A stretch of DNA of 64,000 nucleotides from Fuscovulum ytuae. GTDB lineage: Bacteria; Pseudomonadota; Alphaproteobacteria; Rhodobacterales; Rhodobacteraceae. Every line of letters starts with the position of its first letter. Positions within the stretch are counted from its first letter, which is position 1. The translations under genes and the position numbers were made by a program. This document shows positions 19,163 to 29,277 of the stretch, one piece after another. The notes below the pieces were generated by a model. The model did not search any database and had not been told where the DNA came from. It was given only the letters and a program-made list of their open reading frames with translations. The stretch is from contig NZ_CP124535.1 of the NCBI RefSeq assembly GCF_029953595.1, positions 930,001-994,000 of the forward strand, in the 5' to 3' direction.

Positions 19163-19224
19163 GCATACAATTGCATACAAAACCGCAGACCCCCTTGCAT
19201 CGCAAGATTCCCTGATGCATCGGG
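19163..19224 (+). promoter_or_regulatory. Operator candidates upstream of acnA
   Basis: Two GCATACAA repeats lie ten bases apart, one helical turn (19163-19170 and 19173-19180). A 13-base palindrome CTTGCATCGCAAG (19194-19206) and a near-palindrome around GATGCATC (19213-19220) follow. The GCATACAATTGCATAC block resembles binding sites of GntR-type regulators. All lie within 120 bases of the acnA start. Confidence 0.4.
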
Positions 19225-19281
19225 ACCGCATCGCCACCCGTTCCGGCCCCCCGGACGACAGCCATTTTGCAGGAGGCATCC

Positions 19282-21969
<2,688 letters not shown>

Positions 21970-21993
21970 TCTCCCTTAAGTCCGACGATCTGC

Positions 21994-22024
21994 AACACCC
22001 CGCGCCTTGCCGCGGGGTGTTCTC
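21994..22024 (+). terminator. Terminator after acnA
   Basis: AACACCCCGCG and CGCGGGGTGTT form a perfect 11-pair stem with loop CCTTGC, followed by CTCATTTGT. Confidence 0.85.
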
Positions 22025-22226
22025 ATTTGTGCCCAACTCCTGCCCGAATTCGCGTTCATGAACACCGCATGCAAAAGGCGGCAGCCCCCGAAACGGGGCC
22101 TTCCGCGCTGTGAGTGGTGTTGGAAACCCATTGTTTCCACATCGTCGGGCTGATTCCGGTACCGATTCTGGTATGGTGATCTCGTCGAGTACGAGTGTTC
22201 CTTCCCTTCTCTTCAGGTCCAACCAG

Positions 22227-22349
22227 ATGTCAGCAACCGATCACGCTCCTCCTCCTGAACGGTCGCTGTTTCGATCCGGGGCAACCCTGCCTTGGGGTGA
22301 ACTCTTCGTTGCCTTCACTCTTCTTGTGTTCATCTTGTCTTCGTTCTGA
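22227..22349 (+). CDS. Candidate 40-residue single-pass membrane protein
   Basis: The frame encodes a short polar N-terminus, MSATDHAPPPERSLFRSG, then PWGELFVAFTLLVFILSSF, a hydrophobic helix that runs to the C-terminus in the manner of tail-anchored micro-proteins. It lies alone in a 494-base gap and is followed 65 bases later by a strong terminator; acnA already has its own, so this stretch is probably transcribed separately. The Shine-Dalgarno sequence is weak (CAGGTCC). No family is recognised. It may be a real small protein, but coding status is not proven. Confidence 0.45.
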   Translation: MSATDHAPPPERSLFRSGATLPWGELFVAFTLLVFILSSF

Positions 22350-22413
22350 CGGCAACCTGTCGTTTACCTTGGGGCATTGCCCGTTCCGGCCTCTCTGGGC
22401 CGGAAATCAAAAA

Positions 22414-22442
22414 GGGGGGGCCATGCCCCCCCTATTTTTTTC
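22414..22442. terminator. Bidirectional terminator between the small gene and ccmG
   Basis: Seven G (22414-22420) pair with seven C (22426-22432) around CCATG. TATTTTTTT follows on the plus strand, and a five-T run follows on the minus strand, so it can end both the plus-strand transcript and the ccm operon. Confidence 0.85.
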
Positions 22443-22463
22443 CCCGAAAGACCGTCGCCGGCG

Positions 22464-23009
22464 TCAGCTTCCCGTCGCCTCGGCCAGCGCCGCCTTCAGC
22501 GCGGGAATGAACCGAGCCTCGTAATCCGTGCCCACAAGCGGACCGATGAACCGAAAAGCCACGGTGCCATCCCCCCGCACGATGAATGTCTCGGGCGGCG
22601 CGGTCACACCCCATTCCACCCGATCCCGCCCGTTCGGATCGAAGCCCAATGCAAAGAAGGGATTGCCCTCCTCTTCCAGATAGGCGGTCGCATCCTCGGC
22701 CTTGTCGCGCATATTGATGCCCGCCACCCGGATGCCATCGGCCGCCATCTCCAGCAGAACCGGATGTTCCGCCCGGCAAGGTGGGCACCAGCTCGCCCAG
22801 AAATTCACCACCGTCACCTGCCCCGTCCGCAGATCGGCATCCGTCAGCAAGGCATAGCCCGGCAAGGGTGCCCCCGGCACCGCCGGGGCCTGCCGATCAA
22901 TAAAGACCGATTGCAGCTCGTCAGGGTTTTCCCTCTGCATTCCGGTGTAAAACAGCCCCGCCAAGCCCAGAAACAGCACCGGCGGCAGCGCCATCAGCCA
23001 TTTAGCCAT
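22464..23009 (-). CDS. ccmG: Cytochrome c maturation thioredoxin CcmG (DsbE)
   Basis: CcmG is a membrane-anchored periplasmic thioredoxin that keeps the apocytochrome heme-binding cysteines, or CcmH, reduced. The 181-residue protein has an N-terminal anchor (MAKWLMALPPVLFLGLAGLF) and a thioredoxin domain with VTVVNFWASWCPPCRAEHPVLL carrying the WCPPC active site (about 70-75). The late GVTAPPETFIV motif is diagnostic of CcmG/DsbE. Its start overlaps the end of ccmD by eight bases. It is last in the ccmABCDG run. Confidence 0.95.
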   Translation of the reverse strand: MAKWLMALPPVLFLGLAGLFYTGMQRENPDELQSVFIDRQAPAVPGAPLPGYALLTDADLRTGQVTVVNFWASWCPPCRAEHPVLLEMAADGIRVAGINMRDKAEDATAYLEEEGNPFFALGFDPNGRDRVEWGVTAPPETFIVRGDGTVAFRFIGPLVGTDYEARFIPALKAALAEATGS

Positions 23010-23181
23010 CCGCCCGCCCCCCATCCGTTCGGGTTTCGGCCCGCGCCTCAACCTCTGCCAGTCGCCGCTTCACCCGCCGCCCCTGCCACAGCGTCAACAG
23101 GACGATCAGACCAAGCAGCGCAAGAGACGCCCCATAGGATGACAGAACCGCAAAGGCATATTTCCCCAGATCCGGCATCAT
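23002..23181 (-). CDS. ccmD: Heme exporter accessory protein CcmD
   Basis: A short gene of 59 codons. The translated protein begins MMPDLGKYAFAVLSSYG, has one hydrophobic helix (SLALLGLIVLLTLWQG) and then the basic stretch RRVKRRLAEVEARAE, exactly the CcmD plan of one helix plus a charged cytoplasmic tail. CcmD stabilises the release of holo-CcmE from the CcmABC complex. Its ATG overlaps the ccmC stop (ATGA) and its stop overlaps the ccmG start, so translation is coupled. Confidence 0.9.
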   Translation of the reverse strand: MMPDLGKYAFAVLSSYGASLALLGLIVLLTLWQGRRVKRRLAEVEARAETRTDGGRADG

Positions 23182-23906
23182 GCCAGCCGCTCCCGCGCCA
23201 AGAGCGCCTGCAACCGCCGTGCCCTGATCTCGGTCCGCGTCCGCATCAGAACCAGCGCCAAGAACAACAGCACGAACCCCGCAATACAGACCAGCAGCGG
23301 AAACCAGAACACATCCGCCACATTCTCCTCCTTATCAAGAGACAGCGACGCCCCCTGATGCAGCCCCTGATTCCAGAACAGCACCGCATAGCGCGACAAA
23401 AGGGCAAAGACCGACCCCACCAGACACAGCACCGCCGTCAGGTCCGCCGCGGTATCGGGATTCTCAATCGCTTCCCAAAGCGCGATATAGCCCATGTAGA
23501 ACAAGGTCAGGATCAGAAAGGATGTCAGCCGCGGGTCCCAGGCCCACCACGTGCCCCACATCGGCTGCCCCCAGAAGGCTCCGGTCACCAGCGCGATCAC
23601 CGTGAATGTCAGCCCCACAGGCGCCGCCGCCTTGGCAGCCAGCGCGCTCACATGATGCCGCCGCACCAGCCAGATCAGGCTGGTGATCAGCATCATCACC
23701 CAAGCATTGATCGCCATCATCGCAGCGGGCACATGCAGATAGATGATCTTCACCGTAGACCCTTGCCGGAAATCATCCGGCGTGAAGAAGAACCCCCAGA
23801 TCAGCCCGGCCACCAGCGCGACCACCGCCAAACCCATCACCCAAGGCAGGGCCCAGGCCGATGTCTGCATGAACTTCTTCGGATTGGCATATTCCCAGAT
23901 CGACAT
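23178..23906 (-). CDS. ccmC: Heme handling protein CcmC
   Basis: CcmC loads heme onto the chaperone CcmE. The 242-residue membrane protein has six helices and the family's tryptophan-rich WWD motif on a periplasmic loop, WGTWWAWDPRLTSFLIL (about 125-141), flanked by conserved His. It starts MSIWEYANPKKFM and has KIIYLHVPAAMMAINAW near 50-66. The stop overlaps the ccmD start by four bases; 54 bases separate it from ccmB upstream. Confidence 0.96.
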   Translation of the reverse strand: MSIWEYANPKKFMQTSAWALPWVMGLAVVALVAGLIWGFFFTPDDFRQGSTVKIIYLHVPAAMMAINAWVMMLITSLIWLVRRHHVSALAAKAAAPVGLTFTVIALVTGAFWGQPMWGTWWAWDPRLTSFLILTLFYMGYIALWEAIENPDTAADLTAVLCLVGSVFALLSRYAVLFWNQGLHQGASLSLDKEENVADVFWFPLLVCIAGFVLLFLALVLMRTRTEIRARRLQALLARERLA

Positions 23907-23960
23907 GCGCCTTCCCTAAACCCTCGCCCCCAAAGCCTCAATTCACTATCACGCGCGCGG

Positions 23961-24617
23961 CTATCGCAGATTGACGCGGATTGCCGCAGCCGCCGCAAAG
24001 GGCAACAGCGCCGCCGCCCCCAGCGTGATCCCCGCCAGCAGAAGCAGGGGCACCCCCACCTCCAGCCCCGCCGCGCCCCGCTTCACCACCTCAGCCCCGA
24101 AAATCAGCGTCGGCACATAAAGCGGCAGCACCAGCAAGGAAAGCAAAAGCCCCCCCCGCTTCACCCCCACCACCAGCGCCGCGCCGAACGCCCCGATCAC
24201 CGAAAGCGCGGGCGTCCCCAAAGCCAACGACAGCACCAGCCAGCCATAACCCTCCACCGGCAGATTAAGCAGCACGCCCAGCACAGGTGCCACCGCCGTC
24301 AAGGGCAAGCCTGTCACCACCCAATGCGCCAAGGCCTTCACCGCCACCACCGCCTCCAGCGGCATGGGGCTGGTCGCCAACAGGTCCAAGGACCCGTCTT
24401 CGAAATCCAGCGCAAAGATGCGGTCCAAGGACAGAAGGCAGGAAAGCAACGCCCCCACCCATAGGATACCCGGTGCGATCCGCCCCAGCACGCCCCCCTC
24501 CGGCCCCACACCCAAAGGCACCAGCACGGCCAGCAAAAGGAAAAAGGCCAAACCCAGCCCGAACCCGCCGCCCGCCCGCATCGCCAGTCGCAAATCCCGC
24601 GTCAGAAGCGACCACAT
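23961..24617 (-). CDS. ccmB: Heme ABC exporter permease CcmB
   Basis: CcmB is the membrane subunit of the CcmABCD complex that uses ATP to release heme-loaded CcmE. The 218-residue protein has about six helices. It starts MWSLLTRDLRLAMRAGGGFG and contains the conserved LDRIFALDFEDGSLDLLATSPMPLE (about 63-87), where it contacts CcmA, and the ends LGTPALSVIG and PLLLLAGITLGA. Between it and ccmA is an 88-base gap holding a dispersed repeat. Confidence 0.95.
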   Translation of the reverse strand: MWSLLTRDLRLAMRAGGGFGLGLAFFLLLAVLVPLGVGPEGGVLGRIAPGILWVGALLSCLLSLDRIFALDFEDGSLDLLATSPMPLEAVVAVKALAHWVVTGLPLTAVAPVLGVLLNLPVEGYGWLVLSLALGTPALSVIGAFGAALVVGVKRGGLLLSLLVLPLYVPTLIFGAEVVKRGAAGLEVGVPLLLLAGITLGAAALLPFAAAAAIRVNLR

Positions 24618-24631
24618 GTTCGCCCCCCGGC

Positions 24632-24654
24632 TTCATCTTGGCCCAAATACTCAA
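24632..24654 (-). repeat. GAGTATTT-type dispersed repeat, copy between ccmA and ccmB
   Basis: Read on minus: TTGAGTATTTGGGCC followed by AAGATGAA. Nearly identical to the copies at 31280-31302, 40094-40116 and 59570-59592, all in the same orientation. It sits inside the ccm operon, 15 bases before the ccmB start codon. Confidence 0.85.
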
Positions 24655-24705
24655 CCGCGACGCCGCCGCACGCGCCAAGGCCGCAGGAAAGAGCGCACGC
24701 CCCCT

Positions 24706-25341
24706 TCATCCAAAGGCCTCGTCAAAGGCCCCAACGCGCCCGCCCGCCATGGGCGACCGCGCGCGGAAGGGTGTAAGGTCCAGAACCCCCGCCTCCGCCA
24801 GCCCCAGATCGATATGCGTGGCCATCAACGCCGCGCCCCCGCCCGCCAGATGCGCCCGCACCACGGCCCCAAACAGCGCCACCGACCCCGCATCCAGCGA
24901 CACCGTGGGTTCATCCAGCAGCCAGATCGCCCGCCCCGTCACCAAGAGCCGCGCCAGACCCAGCCGCCGCTTCTGCCCCGCCGACAGGTTCGCCGCCATC
25001 CGGCCCCGCAAGGCCCGCAGGTCCATCGCCTCCAGCGCCGCCTCGACCGCATCTGTGCCCGTGCCATGAATGGCGGCCCAGAAACGCAGATTCTCCTCCA
25101 CGCTCAGCACGGCCTTCAACCCATCGGCATGGGCGGCATAGGCAAGGCTCTCCGCAGGCAGCGAAACGCGCCCGCCCAAGGCGGGCTGAAGCCCTGCCAG
25201 CGTGCGCAGAAGCGTCGTCTTGCCCACGCCATTCGGCCCCCGCAGGATCAGGGCCTGCCCTGCCGCCAGCCGAAAGGACAGACCCTCCAGCACCGGCACG
25301 CCCCCGCGTGCCACGGCCAGATCCTCGACGATCATCTCCAT
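24706..25341 (-). CDS. ccmA: Heme ABC exporter ATP-binding protein CcmA
   Basis: The ATPase of the CcmABCD complex. The 211-residue protein has Walker [10 protein letters not shown] (about 35-43), signature [16 protein letters not shown] (about 117-132) and Walker [15 protein letters not shown] (about 138-151). [19 protein letters not shown] between them is typical of CcmA. The end is slightly extended ([10 protein letters not shown]). It is first of the ccmABCDG run; a second possible ATG lies at 25335. Confidence 0.95.
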   Translation of the reverse strand: MEMIVEDLAVARGGVPVLEGLSFRLAAGQALILRGPNGVGKTTLLRTLAGLQPALGGRVSLPAESLAYAAHADGLKAVLSVEENLRFWAAIHGTGTDAVEAALEAMDLRALRGRMAANLSAGQKRRLGLARLLVTGRAIWLLDEPTVSLDAGSVALFGAVVRAHLAGGGAALMATHIDLGLAEAGVLDLTPFRARSPMAGGRVGAFDEAFG

Positions 25342-25370
25342 CCCATGCCCCCGCCGGGCATCGGGGAGAA

Positions 25371-25422
25371 AAAATCTTCCCTAGAAGATTTTACCCGAAA
25401 AGTTTTCGGAGAAAACTTTTCG
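25371..25422. repeat. Two tandem small-loop hairpins upstream of ccmA
   Basis: AAAATCTTC (25371-25379) pairs with GAAGATTTT (25384-25392) around CCTA, and CGAAAAGTTTTC (25396-25407) pairs with GAAAACTTTTCG (25411-25422) around GGA. They fill most of the gap between the Mth938-like gene and ccmA. Same architecture as 805-865 and 5369-5482 but with a different apex. Confidence 0.8.
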
Positions 25423-25432
25423 TCCCCCCGCC

Positions 25433-25807
25433 TCACACCGCGCCCTCCGGCGGCATCACGGGCAAAAGCGCCGCTGCAATGCGGCGCCCTTCGCCCAAAA
25501 GCACGTTATAGGTCCGGCATGCGGCGGGCGACGACATCACCTCGACCCCGATCCCCGCCGCCTCCATCGCGTCACGAAAGGCGCGCGGCGGATGGCCGAT
25601 CTCGGCCCCCATCCCCAACAGCAGCACATCGATCCGCCCCGCCATCGCCAAAGGCGTGGACGTATCGCTCAGCCCACCCCAAGGCCCCGCATCCCAAGGC
25701 GTGATCAGGCAGGCCCCGCGCAACACATGCCCGCCCAGCCGGAAAAAGCCGGGTCCATAGCCCTCGACGGGCTGCGCGCTGCCATAGCTGATTTCGGTCA
25801 GGCGCAT
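25433..25807 (-). CDS. Mth938-like domain protein (DUF498)
   Basis: A 124-residue protein with the fold family of Mth938/NDUFAF3. It starts MRLTEISYGSAQPVEGYGPGFFRLGG and has the characteristic RIDVLLLGMGAEI and then AACRTYNVLLGEGRRIAAALLP at the end. The human member assembles respiratory complex I; bacterial function is not established. GGAGG precedes the chosen ATG; the frame is open to 25846. It lies 48 bases after secF in the same direction, a placement common in Rhodobacterales, so it is probably cotranscribed with the sec genes. Confidence 0.88.
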   Translation of the reverse strand: MRLTEISYGSAQPVEGYGPGFFRLGGHVLRGACLITPWDAGPWGGLSDTSTPLAMAGRIDVLLLGMGAEIGHPPRAFRDAMEAAGIGVEVMSSPAACRTYNVLLGEGRRIAAALLPVMPPEGAV

Positions 25808-25855
25808 GCGCCCTCCTCCGGTCTTCGCATCAGACGGCCGTTTCACCCAACCGCA

Positions 25856-26830
25856 TCAGGCGTCCACATGGGCAAAATCGTCCGGGGTTCCCTTGTTCTT
25901 CGGTTTCTCGCTGCGATCAAGCCCGATGATCAGAACGATGTTCTTGGCCACATAGACCGATGAATAGGTGCCAAGAATCACGCCCATAAAGATGGCGAAA
26001 CAGAACCCCCGGATCACATCCCCGCCAAAGACCATCATGATCCCCACCGCAATCAGCGTGGTGACCGATGTCATCAGCGTCCGGCTCAGCGTCTCGTTCA
26101 CCGACAGGTTCATCACATCGCGCAGCGGCATGGTCTTGTATTTCTGCAAATTCTCGCGCAGCCGGTCAAAGACCACCACCGTGTCATTGATCGAATAGCC
26201 AAGGATGGTCAGCAGGCCCGCGATGATCGTCAGATCGAACTTGATCTGGAACAGCGCAAAGATGCCGATGGTGATGAACACGTCATGCAGCAAGGCCAGC
26301 ACGCCGCCCAAGGCGAACTGCCATTCGAACCGCATCCAGATATAGCCCAGCACCGCAATCGAGGTCAGCGTGACCGCGATGATCGATCCCCAGACCAACT
26401 CGCCCGAAACCTTTGGCCCCACACTTTCCACACTGGGAAAGGTCATCGCCGGGTCGATGGTCCGCAGCGCCTCTTCCACCGCCATGATCGTCTCAGGCGT
26501 CACCGCCTCGGTCGCGTCCAGCGCCGCGATGCGCACCATGGCCACGTTCTGATCCGGCCCAAAGGTCGGGTCGAACACTTCCGTGATCGCCACATCCCCC
26601 AAAGGCAGGCCCGACAGCGCCGCGCGATAGGCCCCCACATCCACAGGCTGCGCGCTTTCCGTCCGGATCGTGGTGCCACCCTTGAAATCGATACCGAAAT
26701 TCAACCCCATCACCGCCCAAGCGATGAAGGCGAAAACCATCAGGGCCATCGACCCGCCAAAGGTGATCCATTGCAGGCGAAAGAAATCGAAATTGGTCTT
26801 TTCCGGTGCAAGCCGCAGTCGCCAGGCCAT
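25856..26830 (-). CDS. secF: Protein translocase subunit SecF
   Basis: SecF works with SecD as a proton-driven auxiliary to SecYEG, pulling proteins through on the periplasmic side. The 324-residue protein has six helices, a GIDFKGGTTIR segment after helix 1 (about 46-56), the periplasmic domain, and the RND-type transmembrane motifs GYSINDTVVVFDRLREN (about 208-224) and LTLIAVGIMMVFGGDVIRGFCFAI-type end (about 250-280). Ten bases separate it from secD. Confidence 0.97.
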   Translation of the reverse strand: MAWRLRLAPEKTNFDFFRLQWITFGGSMALMVFAFIAWAVMGLNFGIDFKGGTTIRTESAQPVDVGAYRAALSGLPLGDVAITEVFDPTFGPDQNVAMVRIAALDATEAVTPETIMAVEEALRTIDPAMTFPSVESVGPKVSGELVWGSIIAVTLTSIAVLGYIWMRFEWQFALGGVLALLHDVFITIGIFALFQIKFDLTIIAGLLTILGYSINDTVVVFDRLRENLQKYKTMPLRDVMNLSVNETLSRTLMTSVTTLIAVGIMMVFGGDVIRGFCFAIFMGVILGTYSSVYVAKNIVLIIGLDRSEKPKNKGTPDDFAHVDA

Positions 26831-26840
26831 GTCGCCCTCC

Positions 26841-28523
26841 TTACACGATCACGGTCGTGGGCTTTCGCAGCCCATACCAGGTTTCCACCATCGCCCGCGT
26901 CACATAAAGCGCCGTGAAGACCGATGTCACGATCCCGATGGCCAGCGTCACCGCAAAGCCCCGGACAGGCCCAGCCCCCATCGTGAACAGCACGGCAGAA
27001 GTGATCAGCGTCGTCAGGTTCGCGTCGATGATGGCCGAAAGCGCCCGCTCATAGCCGATCTCAATCGCCCGCGCCGCCGATTTGGCATTGCGCAATTCCT
27101 CGCGGATACGCTCAAACACAAGGACATTGGCATCCACCGCCATCCCGATGATCAACACGATCCCCGCAATCCCCGGAAGCGTCAGCGTGCCGCCAATGGC
27201 CGACAGAATGCCGAAGATCATCGTCATATTCAGGCCCAGCGACAGCACGGCAAAGACCCCGAACGTCCCATAAGACGCGATCATGAACACACTGACCGCC
27301 ACCATGGCGATGACCGCCGCCACGCGCCCGGCATCGATGGAATCCTGACCCAGTTCCGGCCCGACCGTCCGCTCTTCCAGAAAGATCATGCTGGCAGGCA
27401 AAGCACCCGCCGACAGCAGAACTGCCAGACGGTTCGCCTCTTCCACCGTGAAATTCCCGGTGATGATCCCCGACCCGCCCGGAATATGGCTCTGGATCAC
27501 CGGCGCGCTGATCACCTTGCCATCCAATACGATGGCGAAAGGTGCCCCGATATTCTGCGCCGTGTAATCGCCAAAGGCCCGCGCGCCCCGCGCATCAAAC
27601 TGAAAGGCCACGGCAGGGCGCCCGTTCTGGTCGAAATCGCCCTTGGCATTGGTCAGATCCTCGCCCGACACGACCGGCACTTCCTCGATCGTGTACCAGA
27701 CATTTTCCTCGTCCAGCGACGGCAGGCTCACATTGCCCGGCCCCGGCGCCTGATCCTCGCTCGTGCCGCGCCGCACCACCGGGTTGAAGGTCAGCTTCGC
27801 CGTCGTCCCGATCAGCGCCTTCAACTCCGACGCCGATCCGATCCCCGGCACCTGAATCAGGATACGGTCCGCCCCCTGCCGCTGGATCGTCGGCTCCCGC
27901 GTGCCCGCTTGATCAACCCGCGTGCGGATGATCTCCAAGGATTGCTGGATCGTCCGCAAATCCACCGCCTCACGCTCCGGCTCGGACAATTGCACGATCA
28001 GCACATCGCCCTCGGCCGTCACGTCGATATCGGTCTGCCCCACACCCGTCAGGCTGACGATATTGGACGACAGCGCCCGCACCGCATCCACCGCCGCCGC
28101 CATGCCTGCCGGGTTCTCGATCTGCACCCGCAGCTCATAGGGCAGCTGCGTCTGCTGCCGCCGCACGCTGCCCACCTGATCACGCACCTCACGCAGCGCA
28201 TCGCGCACTTCCGGCCACCAGCCATCCATCCGCGCCTTGTAGACATCCGCGACCTGCACCTCGGCCAGCAGATGCGCGCCCCCCCGCAGGTCAAGCCCAA
28301 GGTTCACCAGACCCGACGGCATCCAGGACGGCCAGGCATCCAGCGCCGCCTGCTGCTCGGTCGTGGCAAAGCCCGCCGCCTCCACCGCAAGCGCCGCGTC
28401 ATTGCGCGCCTCCACCTGCCCGTAAAACAGGTTCGGCACCGACAGGATCACCCCCAGCGCAACCAGCGCCCAGATCACAAGCCGCTTCCACAAAGGCGCT
28501 TTTACCAAGGGGACATATTGCAT
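26841..28523 (-). CDS. secD: Protein translocase subunit SecD
   Basis: Partner of SecF in the Sec translocon. The 560-residue protein has an N-terminal helix, then LGLDLRGGAHLLAEV (about 75-89), the large periplasmic P1 domain with PTIQRQGADRILIQVPG, and the C-terminal RND helices with GMAVDANVLVFERIREEL (about 460-477) that carry the proton-relay Asp. Length is somewhat below E. coli (615), as usual for alphaproteobacteria. It is 19 bases after yajC. Confidence 0.97.
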   Translation of the reverse strand: MQYVPLVKAPLWKRLVIWALVALGVILSVPNLFYGQVEARNDAALAVEAAGFATTEQQAALDAWPSWMPSGLVNLGLDLRGGAHLLAEVQVADVYKARMDGWWPEVRDALREVRDQVGSVRRQQTQLPYELRVQIENPAGMAAAVDAVRALSSNIVSLTGVGQTDIDVTAEGDVLIVQLSEPEREAVDLRTIQQSLEIIRTRVDQAGTREPTIQRQGADRILIQVPGIGSASELKALIGTTAKLTFNPVVRRGTSEDQAPGPGNVSLPSLDEENVWYTIEEVPVVSGEDLTNAKGDFDQNGRPAVAFQFDARGARAFGDYTAQNIGAPFAIVLDGKVISAPVIQSHIPGGSGIITGNFTVEEANRLAVLLSAGALPASMIFLEERTVGPELGQDSIDAGRVAAVIAMVAVSVFMIASYGTFGVFAVLSLGLNMTMIFGILSAIGGTLTLPGIAGIVLIIGMAVDANVLVFERIREELRNAKSAARAIEIGYERALSAIIDANLTTLITSAVLFTMGAGPVRGFAVTLAIGIVTSVFTALYVTRAMVETWYGLRKPTTVIV

Positions 28524-28542
28524 GACGCAGGTCCGATCCGGC

Positions 28543-28869
28543 TCAGGCCGCAGCCGGTTCGGTCTTGCTCATCACCTGCACGATGGTGTGGCGCATGATC
28601 TTGACCTTCACGCCCTCGGCGATCTCCACCTCCAGAAGGCCATCCTCCTGCACCTTGGTCACTTTGCCAACGATCCCGCCCTGCGTCAGGATCTGGTCCC
28701 CGCGCCGCAGCGCCTCCACCATCGCCTTATGTTCTTTCATCTTCTTCTGCTGCGGACGGATCAGCAGGAAATACATGATCGCGAAGATCAGGATCAGAGG
28801 GATGAAAGAGGCAAAGGCAGAACCGGCACCGGCACCGGCGGCCTGGGCATAGGCGGGGGTTGCGAACAT
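28543..28869 (-). CDS. yajC: Preprotein translocase subunit YajC
   Basis: A 108-residue single-pass protein associated with SecDF. It begins MFATPAYAQA and has the membrane helix FIPLILIFAIMYFLLIRPQQKKMKEHK (about 22-48) with the invariant RPQ-x-K end. The small cytoplasmic domain contains GDQILTQGGIVGKVTKV. The ATG at 28869 is chosen because the frame before it has no family-like sequence. First in yajC-secD-secF. Confidence 0.96.
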   Translation of the reverse strand: MFATPAYAQAAGAGAGSAFASFIPLILIFAIMYFLLIRPQQKKMKEHKAMVEALRRGDQILTQGGIVGKVTKVQEDGLLEVEIAEGVKVKIMRHTIVQVMSKTEPAAA

Positions 28870-29052
28870 CGTGGCGTCCTCACTGTCTGATGTGGCCAAG
28901 GCAGAGCCCCGGCGAATTTGCGGGCACCCTATAATCGGGGCCATGGGAAGGCAAGAAGCCGCCCGGTCACCCGCGCCGCACCCCGCCATCCCGGCCCATA
29001 TATGAACCCGCCCCCGATTTACCAGCCTCTCCGCACGCGCATCTCTCCGCCC

Positions 29053-29194
29053 ATAGGGTGGGGGTGCACCCTATCGCCCCCACCTGTGCAACCACGCACC
29101 ATTAACCAATTCGCGCGGCACATACCTCTCCAAATTTGTATGTACACTTTGCTGCACAAAACCCGGCACAAAACAGGGCACAGTCTTTGCAGCC
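29053..29194. repeat. Composite intergenic element upstream of serS, copy 1
   Basis: The left part can fold two ways: ATAGGGTG (29053-29060) with CACCCTAT (29067-29074), or GGTGGGGG (29057-29064) with CCCCCACC (29077-29084). The right part has TTTGCTGCAC (29148-29157) and GCACAAAACAGGGCACAG (29166-29183), ending TTGCAGCC. The copy at 62250-62343 has the same order of parts. The rest of the 28870-29277 gap probably holds the divergent yajC and serS promoters, which I cannot place with confidence. Confidence 0.7.
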
Positions 29195-29277
29195 AGATCA
29201 ACAGCTTAGCGCCCCCTTTCCCTTCTTCGTCAAAACGGGCATATCTGCCGCCGTTCATTCCGCAGAAGGACAGGCCC

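Noticed and set aside
22377-24464. Plus-strand open frame of 695 codons opposite ccmG-ccmB
   Set aside because: It runs antisense through four recognised ccm genes and is made of Arg, Pro, His and Gln typical of a wrong-strand frame.
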